In this document: piece by piece, positions 1-13,018 of the stretch
How the letters are laid out: each line of letters opens with the position of its first letter
Numbering within the stretch: the stretch's first letter is position 1
From: Gordionus sp. m RMFG-2023
Taxonomy: Eukaryota; Nematomorpha; Gordioida; Chordodea; Parachordodidae
Assembly: GCF_954871325.1 (NCBI RefSeq)
Contig: NC_088776.1
Coordinates: forward strand, 8,501,985-8,565,984
DNA: 64,000 nt
Direction of reading: 5' to 3'
Program-made: the position numbers and the translations under genes
The notes under the pieces: generated by a model
What the model was told of the DNA's origin: nothing
The model's database searches: none
Seen by the model: only the letters and a program-made list of their open reading frames with translations

Positions 1-1514
1 TAAACATAAGTTTGTATTCTTTTGAAAGGGTCTGTGTTATTTGAAAGTTCGTTCTGCCTGCCTCCCCCTTCTGAAGAAATAAATTTAAAGATTATATATT
101 TTTTTCTATATTATTTATAAGATTTTTGGTTATCTGAAAGTAAAGTTAAATTGAATCATATCAATAAACGGCTTTGCAGAAATATACTAAACCATGGATT
201 GTTATTATTTAAATTACAGACACATAAGTTGATAAAGATTCAAGGGATGTTCTATTTTTCAAATTGGTTGCAATTTCATTTTTCTAATACGAACAGCTTC
301 CTGGAAGAAACAAAGGTTTGATATGAAAATTTGGAAAAAGAGAAAGATAAAATAAATAGCTAGCACTAATCTTTGTTAAATTTAAATGAAATAAAATATT
401 CTATTTATAACTGGCAGTATTGATTACCTTATAACTACCTAATGTTTATGTTAGTGGCAATGTTTTTTTTCCGACATTGTGCTATTTTTGCAATTTTAAA
501 TCATTTTTGAGTGCGTTTTTTAAATTTAAAAATCTGATTTTACAGGAAATGCATTCTCTCATGTTTAGAGTACCTACCCTCGGAATTTCAGACAATTTTG
601 CCATAAACTTTTAAACTTAAGTTTTTCCATATATTTTTTATATAAATTATAAATGACTCAAAAGGCAATATTGTCTACAATTCGTAAGATAGGTATCCTT
701 AACATGCTGGAATACATTTCCGATAAAATCAGATTTTTAAATTTATAAAACGTGCTCCCAATATGATTTAAAGTTGAAAAAATAACACATTGCCGTAGAA
801 AGAGGTTTTCACCTCTTTTGTGTCAAAAATATATAGTCAGCAATACGTGATGGTATGCTAACTTATACATGTTAGCGATCCATCGTAAACTGAATCATAG
901 ACAAAGAAAAAATTTTGTTCAGAAATTATTTTAATAATTTACACAAAAATTCAAGGAGATTGCAAATGGGTTTTAAACGTAAATTTAATTTTGGCCTATA
1001 ATCATAGTTTATTTTTAGGATGAATGATTTATAAATTGGAAGATTTATTTGTGTTTGGATTATTATAATATTATCTGCATTATAAAACCTCGCACAATGA
1101 CCCCAAAAATACATAGAATTCTAAACTATGCAAATAATTACTAGACCCAGTCAAATAATTACACTAAGATAACATAAAAGACAAAGCTCTTAAAATATCC
1201 AAAAACATGCTTGATAGAGCAATAGAGAAAAAGATGCAATATTCAGCAAAACAACGCATAAAGTAGGCAAATGCAAAATTTGCAAGTGCACAGCATGCAA
1301 AAATGGTAAAATATGCATAGGACACGAAAGATGCAAATTATTCGCAACATACACAAAAAGTGAGCAAAATGTGAAAAAGCAGGCAAAATGGATGAGTCAT
1401 AAAATCCGAATATATTTTTTCAGCAAATTGCCTCAGCCCTCCCTTTGATTCCTTAGGACTTTACTACTTAATAAAGATACACCCCCAGCTCTATAAATCA
1501 TACAATATAAATAT

Positions 1515-1634
1515 CAGAGACCTACTGGCCCGGCCAAATTCGGGTCGAGCCCGGCTTGAAAATAAAAAACTTGGATCGGCAAAACAAATTTTTAAAGCAA
1601 ATCTTGGACGGGCCGTGCAAATGGTACCATATAT
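1515..1634. repeat. Fragment of GC-rich CAGAGACC MITE
   Basis: The fragment starts CAGAGACCTACTGG, contains CGGGCC/GCCCGG-type blocks, and ends near GGGCCGTGCAAATGGTA. Both the start and this interior string recur in the MITE at 4667-4926, so it is the same family. The closing CTCTG terminus is missing here, so the right end is truncated or diverged. Confidence 0.55.
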
Positions 1635-3454
1635 AATAAATTTGAATAGTTGATAAATTAGAGAAAGACAATGTGAGGGGGTTGGGAGGGGAGCATCAGA
1701 ATATTTTCTTTAGTGAGAAATTTTCGCAAATATCTATTAAAGTGTAGGCTATTAATACCCTTTACACTTCCAGTACCCTGCCCTTTCTCTCAAAATATTT
1801 AATAAAATATGTATAAACAATAATTATTTTAAAAAGCAATAAGTTAATAATTTTTAAAAATAATAGAATAAAATAATTAAAAATTTTCGGCAACGACTTT
1901 TATTATAAAAAATGGTGTATAATAAAAATTATTTTAAAAGAATGTAAACTCAAAAACTTGCAGTAAGCAAACCAAAAGCGATTCAATTAGAGGGAAAAGA
2001 GACCAAGAAGTCCCCATTTAATATCTACGCCAGGCCCGTGCAAGGAGGAGGGTGGGACAGAGGTTTTGAATCTCAAAAATTATTTAAATCTTACTAACAA
2101 ATATTGCCTGACATTCTAAGTAGCTTAATTGCGAATTAAAAAATTCTGTACCTACTTCGATGATATTTTAAAACTTAAACTTCCTGAAATATAGCTTCTA
2201 TAAAGTTTCATCCTGTCATGTACAAAGTATTATAAAGTGGCTCTTTTCTTCAACGAAAATATGGTTTTATTTCACTATTGCACTAAAATGTTGTACAGCA
2301 GATTTGAAGTTAGCGAAGCCAAAATTACGATTGGTTTATTTATTTTTACGGGATTAAACATCATTTTAGAGGGATCATATTATCGAAAAAGTTAGGCTAA
2401 TATTTATTTAACATAAAAAAAAGGAGGAGAATATAGGTATAAATATAATATTTTTAATATTCCGTATTTATAATTAATTTCAATATTTATAAAAAAAAGA
2501 AAACACTTTGTCATCGTTATAATATAAAATTTCCCACCCAAAATAGATAAAGATATTTTTAAATTAAAGTTACACTACAAATTGACGACCATTGTTATAA
2601 ATTAAATTAATATTTATTTTTGATCAATTCTTAAAATAAATTGAATCCTTAATATTATTAATAAATAAATCATTGGCAATTTTGGCTTTGAATTTAGAAA
2701 TTACAAAGATATTTTTATTTTAGAAAAAGGTCTATAAAAAAATGAGTAGACTAAGAAAAAAATACTATTCTTCTAGGAAAGCAGAAAAATTATTAACGTT
2801 TTAAAGAAATAATTTTTTTTTTTTGAAAAGTTTCAAAACTTTGATAAAATTTAAAAATGAAATCATATTCTAAATTGTTGAAATTTGAAACCTTTAAAAA
2901 AATATGTTTAGATATGTTTTTTTATTTTTTGATAAAATGATGTTTATTTATTTTATAATTTTCATTTAAAAAGTTTAAAATTTTTTTTTCAAATTTTTTT
3001 TTAGAAATAGCCTAAAAAGAAACAAAATAATTCAAAATCTTGTCAAGATCTGAGTCGGGCCATAGTAAGAAAAAAATTATAAAATCAGGATGATCTGTGC
3101 AAGGTTCAGCTATAAATCTGCCAAAATTCAAATTCATAAATTTTTTGTGCTGAAAATCGAGAATTGATTTAGTCGTACAACTTTTTTTAATGATAGTATA
3201 ATAAATATCCTAATAAAAAAAATATATCAAATATTGTCACGAAGCCGCCAAAATCAAACAATATTATGGGCCGCCAAATTTTGATTGTTGTGCCCCTGCT
3301 TTTCGCGATTTAGGATGGCCGAATTCGTTTTAATCTACGGCCGTCGTCCGCAGATATTTTTATAGCAATTTACTCAAAAAGAAAACCTGTTTATACTTTG
3401 GGAAAAAAAGACATTAAAATTTTAAAGAAAACCCATTATTAAAGTCGTAGCAGC

Positions 3455-3641
3455 TAGTGATGTTAAACGGCCCGATTAGGATTAGAGTCAAAATACCATT
3501 ATGTAAGCCTGGAGATTTCGCTCATAAGTGGCATAAAAGCTTGGACCTCTATTTGCCAAATCTCGAGGCTTACATAACATTTTCATTAAAATCTTAATCG
3601 GGCCGTTTTAAAAATCGGCCCAAATCGGGCTATAAACACTA
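3455..3641. repeat. TAGTG...CACTA inverted-repeat MITE
   Basis: Starts TAGTGATGTTAAACGGCC and ends ATAAACACTA. An inner inverted pair, CGGCCCGATTAGGATT with AATCTTAATCGGGCCG, makes most of the element self-complementary. It has the ends and size of the TAGTGTTG-type MITEs at 9785 and 13260. No target-site duplication is evident. Confidence 0.55.
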
Positions 3642-4666
3642 GTCTTTGTCTTGTTAATTAATGTTAATATATCAAAGTCAGAGGTTTCACCTTTTTTATA
3701 AAAAAAAATTGAGAAGCTTAAGAGCTAAGTTTATTTTTTAAGTTTAAGGGATTAGTGGCACAAATAGTTATAATATTCTATATTAAAAAAAAATTTTACA
3801 AAATTTTTTCTGTATGCGAAGGGCCATAAACGGAATTCAGGAATGTTGGGATTACTGTGTTTGCATTTAATGAATCGGGGATATTATTTGGAGAAATTAT
3901 TTCAAAATATTTAATGATTAATCAGAGATCATTTCACGGTCCGATGCAGTATGCAACCTTTCTCAAGCTTCATGTTCCTTATTATTTTTTTTGTTGAAAC
4001 AAACCTCTTGGAAATTGTTCACTATTTTAATCGTCAGAAGAGCGAGATTTCTGAATTGAAATTCCAATTTTCGATTTTTCTGGGGATTTCTTTAAAAGTG
4101 ATAGCTCACTTCTTTTTTTAAAAATCAAACTATTAGTTCTGTGGAAGCCTTATCCAAGTCTAATCGAGTATATACTGGATAAATATAATATATCTACAAA
4201 GTAAATTATAATAAAATAAAATATATATTTAAATAAGAATTTAGAAGTAAACACTAGTCAGAAAATATATTTTTTTAAAAAGGCTGAATTGGCAGTTTTT
4301 CTTAGCAACTTTGAATTCATTTAAATAAAATAAACACAGGGAGAGCTTAAAAATAATCAATCAATAATAGAACATCCCGTTGTTCATTGCTTCTGATGCC
4401 AATGATTAGTAGACAATTCAATGAGTAAGAATCGAATAGTGAATTTCTTACTATACATATTCATACGGATAATAAAATTTACTCTTTGTTTGTATTCGAT
4501 TCGAAATATTTGATTTTTTTTTAAAAAAAATATTATAAATGATTTATACGAAAATATATTGACAGAAAACGCTACCGTCAATTTATTAAAACTTGAGGGG
4601 GTATTTCTAATTCATTCGCTATTGGGAGGGGGGGGGGTAGAAGTTAGGTCTGAAGGGAACCTATAT

Positions 4667-4926
4667 CAGAGACCAACTGGCCTGAACCTGAGCCCGGTCC
4701 GGATACACGGGCCAGATTCTAGTTTTTTTAAATATACCGAGCCGTGCCGTATATTTTAAAAATCAAATATTTTAAATCGCTACTATTACCTATAAAAATA
4801 AATAATAATATTTAAAAAAAATCCAGGCCTGACCTGAAAATAGAAGACTCGGGTCGGGCCTGGCCGAAATTATTTTTAAAAAAAATCGGGGCTGGGCCGT
4901 GCAAATGGTATATCTGCAAGTCTCTG
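4667..4926. mobile_element. GC-rich hAT-type MITE, 260 bp
   Basis: Termini are CAGAGACCAACTGG and GCAAGTCTCTG, with GC-rich GGGCCGG blocks inside, unlike the surrounding DNA. The flanks acctatat and atttatat match at 6 of 8 positions, compatible with an old 8-bp hAT duplication. No coding capacity. Confidence 0.6.
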
Positions 4927-7900
4927 ATTTATATAATGATTGAGGGGAGATATTACTCATACTTAGCATTAACAGACTCTTGCAATTTAGTATAAATTTT
5001 TTATCCGTCCAGATAATTATAGGTAAAAAAAAATGTGTAAAGCTTTAGATGATACTCGCTACATTCTTTACATTTTTAAAATATAATGTCCTTAGGTTGA
5101 TCTTTAAATAAAGTAACGCCGCGTTATACTTTATTTTTTTTAAGTACCGAAACGTTGCTAAATACTATATTAACTGATATTTTTTAAACGAATTTGATGA
5201 TGACTATTTTTCAAATTTAGGATGGTAAGGTTTTTATATATTTAAAAAAATTGGGTCTAATGTTTGGAAAGTTAAGATTTTCTTCTTTTTTTTTAAAAGA
5301 TGGGCATTTTATCTAGAAGAATTTTAATAGTTCCTCACTTCAGCACAAATAAAACAATTTTTCATTTATCTTGAGAACACTATTTCCAAAACAGTCTTAT
5401 TTTCATCAATATCCTTACTCAGAAAAAAAACCAAATACTGTTTCCTTTATTTATTTGGCTTTTAAGGTGAATGATAAAATTCACATATTATTCCTCACTT
5501 ATCCAATCTAATGGAAGATATCTAATCGACAAATAAAATAAAAACTAAAAAAAATAGTTAAATGAGGTATCAACGAAATATTAGAATATAATAGAAAGTT
5601 TAGAATTAAGAGTAACATAAAAAGTAACGAAATTACATGATTTATTAGAAAAGTGCAGTTACATTTGTAGCGCGCTACTTTGCAGCAGTTGACAAATTTT
5701 TTTTTTAAAAGGGGTAATAATTTAATTTTAAAGTTTCAAAATGGTTTAAGAAAATTTTGAAAATAAACAAAAAGTAATATTCCACTATTTTCAAATTATC
5801 GAATAATTGTTTCTCCATATTCATTTTTGAATAGGCCTAAATGGTTAGTCACTCTTATTTTTATTTTTTTTAAATGCTAATTTATAAAACGATATTTAAA
5901 TATATTTTTCATATTATTTTAAATTTAAGTATTAAAAAAAAAATAATAAAATATATAAATACTATTTATATATTGTACCAGTTGGACTGAATTATAATGA
6001 AAAAAATTTTATGTTTGAATGAATGAAAATTTTTTTTAAAAAGGCATTAAAAAATAATAATTATTATTTATATATTATTTAAAAAAAATGTTAAATAATA
6101 ATAAAAAAAATAAGATAAGGATTTCGTTTTTTCGATCATTTTAAAAAATTTTGAATAATTTATTAAATTTTTTAAAAAAAATATTTCGCTCATATCATAA
6201 TATAAATAATACATAATCGCGAAATTTTTCCTTACAAAAAAAAAATTTACACAGAAAAATAATCTGGCAATAATTTTATTTTTTGACAATGTACATAAAT
6301 AAAATAATTATAAAAATTTAAGAATAAATTTTTGTTATATTTTGTAATTGCCAACTTTTTTGAATTTTTATTTTAAATTTGTGTAATTTATATTATTATT
6401 ATTCAAAATTATGATAATTAAATTTTTTTATTTTTTTAAATTTTCCAATATAATAAAAAAAAAATTCTATAAAAACTTATAAATTATTATTATATTTTTT
6501 ACTCAGTAATAATTTGCAAAAGAACATTAATTATTATTGATTTCTATATATAATATAATAAATATATTATATGATTATTTCATATAAATAGTATATTTAT
6601 ATGTAATTTAAAAAATAAAAAGGCATTTTTTAATGAATTATATTATTATAAAAAAATTGTTTCGATAAATTTTTTTTTTCTAGTTCCCCTTTTTACTACT
6701 ATTTATATATATAAATGTTTTATTTTATATAAAACACATAAGTCTATATTCTATTTTTTTTTGTATAATATAATTTTTTTTACTATACGTTATATATATT
6801 GCAAAAATATAATAAAAATAATAATAATCATTATTTCTTTTTCTCTGTTAATTTTTAATTTATATTTTTTGATATAATAAATAAAAACTTACAGCATAAA
6901 AATAATAAAAATTTCTTTTTTTCTCTCCTTTTTTCAAAAAATTATATTATTATTTTTTTCAAAATTTATTTAATAAATAATTTTAAAAAAAAAATACTAA
7001 AATAAACGAAAAACTTATATATTTTATTCTTCAAAACCTATAATATTTACTTATTTTTTTTTAAAAAAAAAAATTAAAATTACCTTCAAATAATAAATGA
7101 TATTTTATATTATTATTATCAGTTCAAAAGAAATAATAATAAATTCAATTTGTTCTTCTTTTTTATATCTTTTAATCATTTAATTCATTTATTTTAAAAA
7201 ATAATTATTTGATTTCCTAACATCATTATACAAATACAAATATTACTAAGAGGAGGGATTCACCTTTACCTGGGAATACTACCAATAATAAGTAATCCAT
7301 TACTCATTCAAAAATTTGATATTTTATTATATATTTATTCTAACTAATATTGCTACATTTTAATATTTATGATTTTATATATTTTTGTTAAATTAACTCG
7401 TTGAAAAGTGCCGATCAAATTAGTTATTATCATATTATAAGCATTGTGAGAGATGATATCTTTATATAAAACTTTTTAAACTTAATTTAGAAATTGTAAA
7501 AAACCGACTTTATTTTTGTCATTCTTATTAAGTATTGGTCAATATTTTAAAGTTTCACTGTAATATATTATAAAATATAATAGGTAGATAATAAAAAGTG
7601 TTAACTTGAAAAAAAAAATATATTTTACGTTTTCTTTAATCTGCTTAATATCAAACAATTTTTTTATATTTTGAAATTAAAAATATTATTACTAGGTTAT
7701 AAAATATATATATTTTTTTCTCTAATGTAATTTTTTTTGTAATAATTATATCTATGATAATTATGTTTCTTTATATATTTTTTTGCGTCCAAAATTGATG
7801 TATACAATAAAATACATTGTAAATATTTTTTAAAATGAAGTTATTTTTTTTATACAAAACTTACTTAACGAATAAATTAAGTTATACATATTTTTTTATA

Positions 7901-8926
7901 TATCATTGTTTAAGATTTTTTTTTTTAAATTGCATTTTTAATTTTTTTTTTCAAAATAAAACCTAAATAAAAAAGTAATTTATTATAAAAACACCAATTA
8001 TAAAAATGTAAATACAATAGAACCTACAAAATTGACCATTTCAACATGTGCTGCCTATCTTAATAAAATGACTATTTATATTGACCCTCTCCCTCTTCAA
8101 CACTCGAATCTGATTATAATCCCTCTTTAATGACCACCTCATGATCTAAGAGGATACAATAAATATATAAAAAAACATTTTTTACTTTTTTTTTGAAAGT
8201 CTTGTAAAAGGGAATTTAGTAAAATAAAACAATGCTTATTTATTATTATCAAAACATAATACAGTATGTATGATTTCGATTTGTCGTAAAACATTTTTCA
8301 TATATTTGTATGTAACAACTTTCTTATAAAATTGTTTGACTTGCTATAATTATCAGAAGCCGCTAATAGAGTTAAACCCTTCTCGGTTGGTGGAATTACA
8401 GTGTCAATTTCTATATGTATTTTCTCGAGTACCCCTAACCCTAAAGGGTTGGAGATATGCCTTAATACTAGTGAAAAGAATGATAAGCCTAGGATGGAAA
8501 ATCCTATAAATAATAACCGCAAGTTAAACAAATTTTTAAGTAAGTTGTTACAAAATAGATGGAAATGTTTTACAACTAAATCATATTTATACTGTAGTAA
8601 TGAAATGAAAATATCGAATTCAAAATTAAGAATTTAAAAGTTAAAGTAAATTTTTTTTTCTTTTTTTTTATAAAAAAAATCGTTAAAGTAATTACTAATT
8701 TTTATTATTCGCGTATTGTATATATTATATATATTTTTATGTCATTGTGTTTTAAGCAGCAAGCATTTATATTGTATAAAATGATCATTTTTTTTATTAT
8801 TATTCTTTTTACATTTTTCAAAATAAAATGAAAATATGAATTTATTATGCATAATAAAATATAATAGATAGATAAGATATGAAAATATAAAATTTTATTT
8901 ATAAAAGAGAATATAAAGGAAAATAT

Positions 8927-9068
8927 CAGAGTTGTTAAAAGTTACTTTTTAAATGGATCTAGATACAGATACATCGTCTAAAATAATATCTAGATACCGA
9001 TATTTTAATCAAAAATCTATCTAGATACAGATACCACATTTTTATATCTAGATCCTTTAACAACTCTG
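8927..9068. mobile_element. hAT MITE, 142 bp, perfect 8-bp TSD
   Basis: The element begins CAGAGTTGTTAAAAG and ends CTTTAACAACTCTG, and is flanked on both sides by GAAAATAT (8919-8926 and 9069-9076). CAG...CTG termini with an 8-bp duplication are the hAT signature. The interior is rich in ATCTAGATAC-type palindromic words. The terminal motif resembles that of the hAT at 45172-46578 (CAGGGTTATTAAAGGATC), which may be a related family. Confidence 0.85.
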
Positions 9069-9784
9069 GAAAATATACGTTTTTAAAAAAGGGAATCTTC
9101 GGGCGGAGATGTTTGATCCCCTCGTTAGGATTGGCTATGCTGATGTTCTTTTCCTGCCTATAATTTAAGCCTTATCGCCCTAATAAGAGCTGTCGATTTT
9201 AGATTAGAAAGTAGATCGTAGGGTTTGACATTTTCGTGCAAAACAGAAGGGCTTGAGAAACTAACACGACTAAATTTAAATGATTAAACCTTTAGGATTT
9301 AAGATCCTATGAATTTCCACTAAAATTTTAAATCCAGGACAAAAATTAAATTAAAACCAAATTAACTTCCCCAGCGCTCGATGATGTTGACCGGCATATT
9401 TGTTTTTCTTGAAACTTTCATATTTATGGCTGTTAAGGATATGTTCGAATGTTGATAAAAGTGCAAATTCGCAAACAGACGATTTAATTAATTGAATTTA
9501 AAATTTATTCAATCCCAGATTAGGAAAAAAAAATTCCAATTTTAATTTTTCCATATTTACAAATGGTCAGATCATTTCCATATCTTTTTTTAATATTTAT
9601 TAGAAAATAAAATTATTGACTTGCAAAAAATTGTTAAAAAACATATTTATGGATAAACTAAATCTTCACAACACTGTATATGCAATCAAAAGCAGAGCAA
9701 ATAATAACCTTTGCAACTCGTGAGCGTCTTTTTTTATAGGCACAACACAAATATGATTAACAAAAATGGAATAAAATAAGAAAC

Positions 9785-10005
9785 TAGTGTTGTTAATCGC
9801 TTCGATTTGAGCCTATTTTTAAAAACGGCTAACTCAATATTTTAGCCAGAAAAATATTACGCAAGACTGAAGATTTTGGATAGATAGCAAAAGGTTTATA
9901 CATCTATTTACGAAGCCTCGTGGCTTAGGCAATATTCTTTCTGGCTAAAATATTGAGTTAGCCGTTTTTATAAATGGGCTCATATCGAGCCGTTTAACAA
10001 CACTA
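9785..10005. mobile_element. Foldback MITE of the TAGTGTTG family
   Basis: Starts TAGTGTTGTTAATCGC and ends GTTTAACAACACTA. A second, internal inverted pair (AACTCAATATTTTAGCCAG with CTGGCTAAAATATTGAGTT) makes a long hairpin possible. Close relatives lie at 13260-13476 and, in part, at 10430-10590. No clean duplication is visible at this copy. Confidence 0.7.
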
Positions 10006-10429
10006 TGAAACAATTGGGATAGTCCTGAATAAATGACTTTTTATATATAAATAAAATGCTTAAATTGTATTTGTTGTGTACTAAATAAAATAATCAAATT
10101 ATTCGTATTACGATGTGATATTCTTATTTGATTGGGAATTACGAATCGAATATTTTAATATTATATTTTTCTAAAAGAGCCCATATAAATTAAGAAAAAA
10201 TTATTTATACGCGACCCCAAAAATAATTGCTTATATAACTATATCATTTATGTAAAATTATTTTTCATAGGAACTACATCTAATATATGAGCAGAAAATA
10301 AATGTTATGATTTTAAATTTGTTTTTAATCGTTCCGACACGAAAGAAAATATTTATACAAGTCCGGTTTTTAGTTTATTTTTCGATCCGAACTTTTAAAA
10401 ATAATATTATTTTATGATAAGCCCCGTAT

Positions 10430-10590
10430 AATCTTGTTAAACAGCTCGTGTGCCAATTTTTAAAATCGGCTAACTCAATATTTTAGCCAGAAAGACATTA
10501 GGCAAGCCAGCAAAATCTCGAGACTTGTGCAATATTTTTCTGGCTAAAATATTGAGAGCCATTTTTAAAAATCGAGTCGTTTAACTACGG
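10430..10590. repeat. Partial copy of the TAGTGTTG foldback MITE
   Basis: Shares the inner inverted words GGCTAACTCAATATTTTAGC and GGCTAAAATATTGAG with the copies at 9785 and 13260. The outer TAGTGTTG termini are eroded (TTGTTAAACAGC on the left, GTTTAACTACGGG on the right). Confidence 0.6.
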
Positions 10591-12915
10591 GTCGGGTTTG
10601 AAATGCAATATGATAGTCAATAATATAATATTTTATCAAAAGCATTTCTTTCTTAAAATATTAAAACCACATATTTTATATTTTTTAAAAAAATTTGAAA
10701 TTAATAAAAATTAAAAAGAGAATGTTGTATTTTAGTACTGTGAAACGAAAATAAATTTTCTTTTTTTACAATAAATAAAAAAAAACATTATGAATAAATA
10801 AAAAAAATTCATATCATATTTAAAAAAATAAATAATATTATATAAATAAAAATTCAAATTTTTTTCTTTATACAATGGAATTATTTTTTCTTGCAAAATT
10901 GAAATTAAATAATAAATTATATTTTATTAGTTAATCCCTTTTTTACTTATTATTTTAAAGGTAAAATTAAGATTATATAATTCATTAATTACCACCTACA
11001 CATATACACTACAATTTATATACATTCAAAATCTAACCGTAAGTAAGTCTTAATTAATTCTATAATATTATATTTTAATATTATAAAAGAATTTTTCTTT
11101 CTTTGCTTTATTAATTTCATTTAATATTTAAAAAATTTCGGTAATTTATTATGCTCCCATTCCCAAGTCTCAAAAAAGATTCATATTTTATTGGCAGTTG
11201 TATTTCATTTTAAATAAGGATTATTTACATTATAAAAAAATTAAAAAAAATAAATAATACAAAAGGAAAGGATATAAAAATTAAAATCACAAAACAATTA
11301 TAATATATATTTTTTTAAAAAAGGTGTTTTCAAATATTTAGAATTAAAAAAATAATTAATTTATTTTTTAATATTCGAAGATATAAATATTATATAAGAG
11401 TTTTAAAATCAAATTTTTTTTATTATTATTATTGTCCTTGGGAATAATATTTTATTTATTAATATAATATAATGTATATTAAAAGTAAAAAAATTTTGTT
11501 AATTTATTAAAATGTAAACCAATAATGATACTATAAGTTAATAAATTGGTGTTAAATTTATTTATTTAATCATTTATATTATAAAGATGTTAAAAAAAAA
11601 TATTGCGCTTAGTAAAAAAATAAATTTTATATTTATATTTTAATAAAATAAATATATCTTCCTTCTAGTAGTAAGAAGGAAGAGATAAATAATAAATATT
11701 ATTATTCACCGATAAATATTTTTATAAAATTTAAATTCTTTATTTTTTTATTACATATAAATATATTAACAAAAATATGATACTGATGAAATTAATTTTT
11801 ATTTTCTTCTTTTAAACAAATATAATTAATAATATAATTAAAATTATAAATATAAAACACCTAGATCTATTTTCTTAGCGTATTTTTTTTATATTATAAT
11901 TATATTATTATTATAAGAAAAGAAAAATTTCGTTATATAATATTTTATTATTATAGATAATAAAATATAAAACCTGTTTAATTTGAGCTTGATAAAAGGA
12001 AAATTTTTTTTTGGTATTTAATAATATATCTGAATTATCGATATTCGGGAAAATTAGGAAAAAGATTACTAGTTCCCTTCTGACCTAATACTCCCATTAC
12101 CGAGTGCTTAAATTAGGCAAGTTTCTTTTCAAAAAAATATTATTTTTTTACACAAAATTTAAATCTTTTTTTTTATTTATAATTTTAATGATTTTTTTTG
12201 AACGTTATTGTAATAACGAATCCTTGTTATGTTTTTCTAGAATATATTTTTTTTTATATAAAAAGTGAAACATTATTAATAAAATAATAATATTTAAAAA
12301 ATTTAATATGTTGTGATTTGATACACATTTTATAAATTAATTTAAATATTATAATAATGTTGCTGTACTTTTTTTAAATTAATTATATATAATTTAATAA
12401 CCTTAATAAATATAAATTATATTTATAATATAATATTGAAGTAGAAGGAAAGAAATAATATTCATTTAATTTTATAAAATATAAATATTAAAAAATTAAC
12501 GAATCAATAAAAAAAAATTAAAAACTAATTTTTAAAACATGATAAGTATCTGATTACCAAAAAAATTGCTAAAATTATATTTTATAGCTTAAATTTGTTT
12601 TTCTATTTTTTTTGAACATCTTCTTTTTTTTATTATATAAATCGAAAATAAATTTAATTTTTGTTGATATTATCTGTTTGTTTTTTTAAAAATAAAATTT
12701 CAAAAATTTGTAAAATTATTTGTGAATACGAGACAATACATTATATAAAAATAATCATTTGAACTCTTTTTAAATTTAATAAAAAGAATCCTTAAATCAA
12801 TGCTTATAAATTTCGACTTAAACAGGTTTTTTTTAAAAAATATTGTTATTAATTAAACCTTTATAAATTATTATCTCAAATTATTTCATTAATTGTATAA
12901 TAGGGAAACTTGCCT

Positions 12916-13018
12916 ATGGATGATTTCAAAAAATTTCACCAGTTTCTAAAAGAGCGCATGCAATATGACCCTAAACTTGTTATGGGAAATGATATTAAAA
13001 AGTCAACAAAAAATCAAG
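12916..13018 (+). CDS. BAZ2: BAZ2-like coding exon 1 (start codon)
   Basis: Reads [20 protein letters not shown] and onward, a short charged N-terminus. It ends in phase 1 at CAAG|GTAATA. The acceptor-like TATAATAG immediately before (ending 12903) and an in-frame TAG 12 bases upstream of the ATG argue that this is the first coding exon, spliced to an upstream non-coding exon. Trans-splicing of a leader onto this acceptor would look the same. Confidence 0.75.

Larger units (their letters stand above)
1..12903. other. AT-rich non-coding upstream region
   Basis: No convincing coding exon is visible on either strand. The open frames here are short, low-complexity, and made of A/T homopolymers and ATT/AAT runs. 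The stretch holds several small MITEs (listed separately) and one unexplained block of more balanced composition near 9,090-9,270. It should contain the promoter and any untranslated first exon of the BAZ2-like gene, because that gene's first coding exon is preceded by a splice acceptor, but I cannot locate them. Confidence 0.6.

Noticed and set aside
6068..6289. Minus-strand 73-residue frame
   Set aside because: Composed almost wholly of Phe, Ile, Asn, Lys and Tyr codons, as expected by chance in about 85% A+T sequence.
8298..8531. Minus-strand 77-residue frame with a hydrophobic start (FNLRLLFIGFSILGLSFFSL)
   Set aside because: No splice partners, homology or start context could be found, and the opposite strand is equally open. 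A membrane peptide or old repeat fragment is possible but unsupported.
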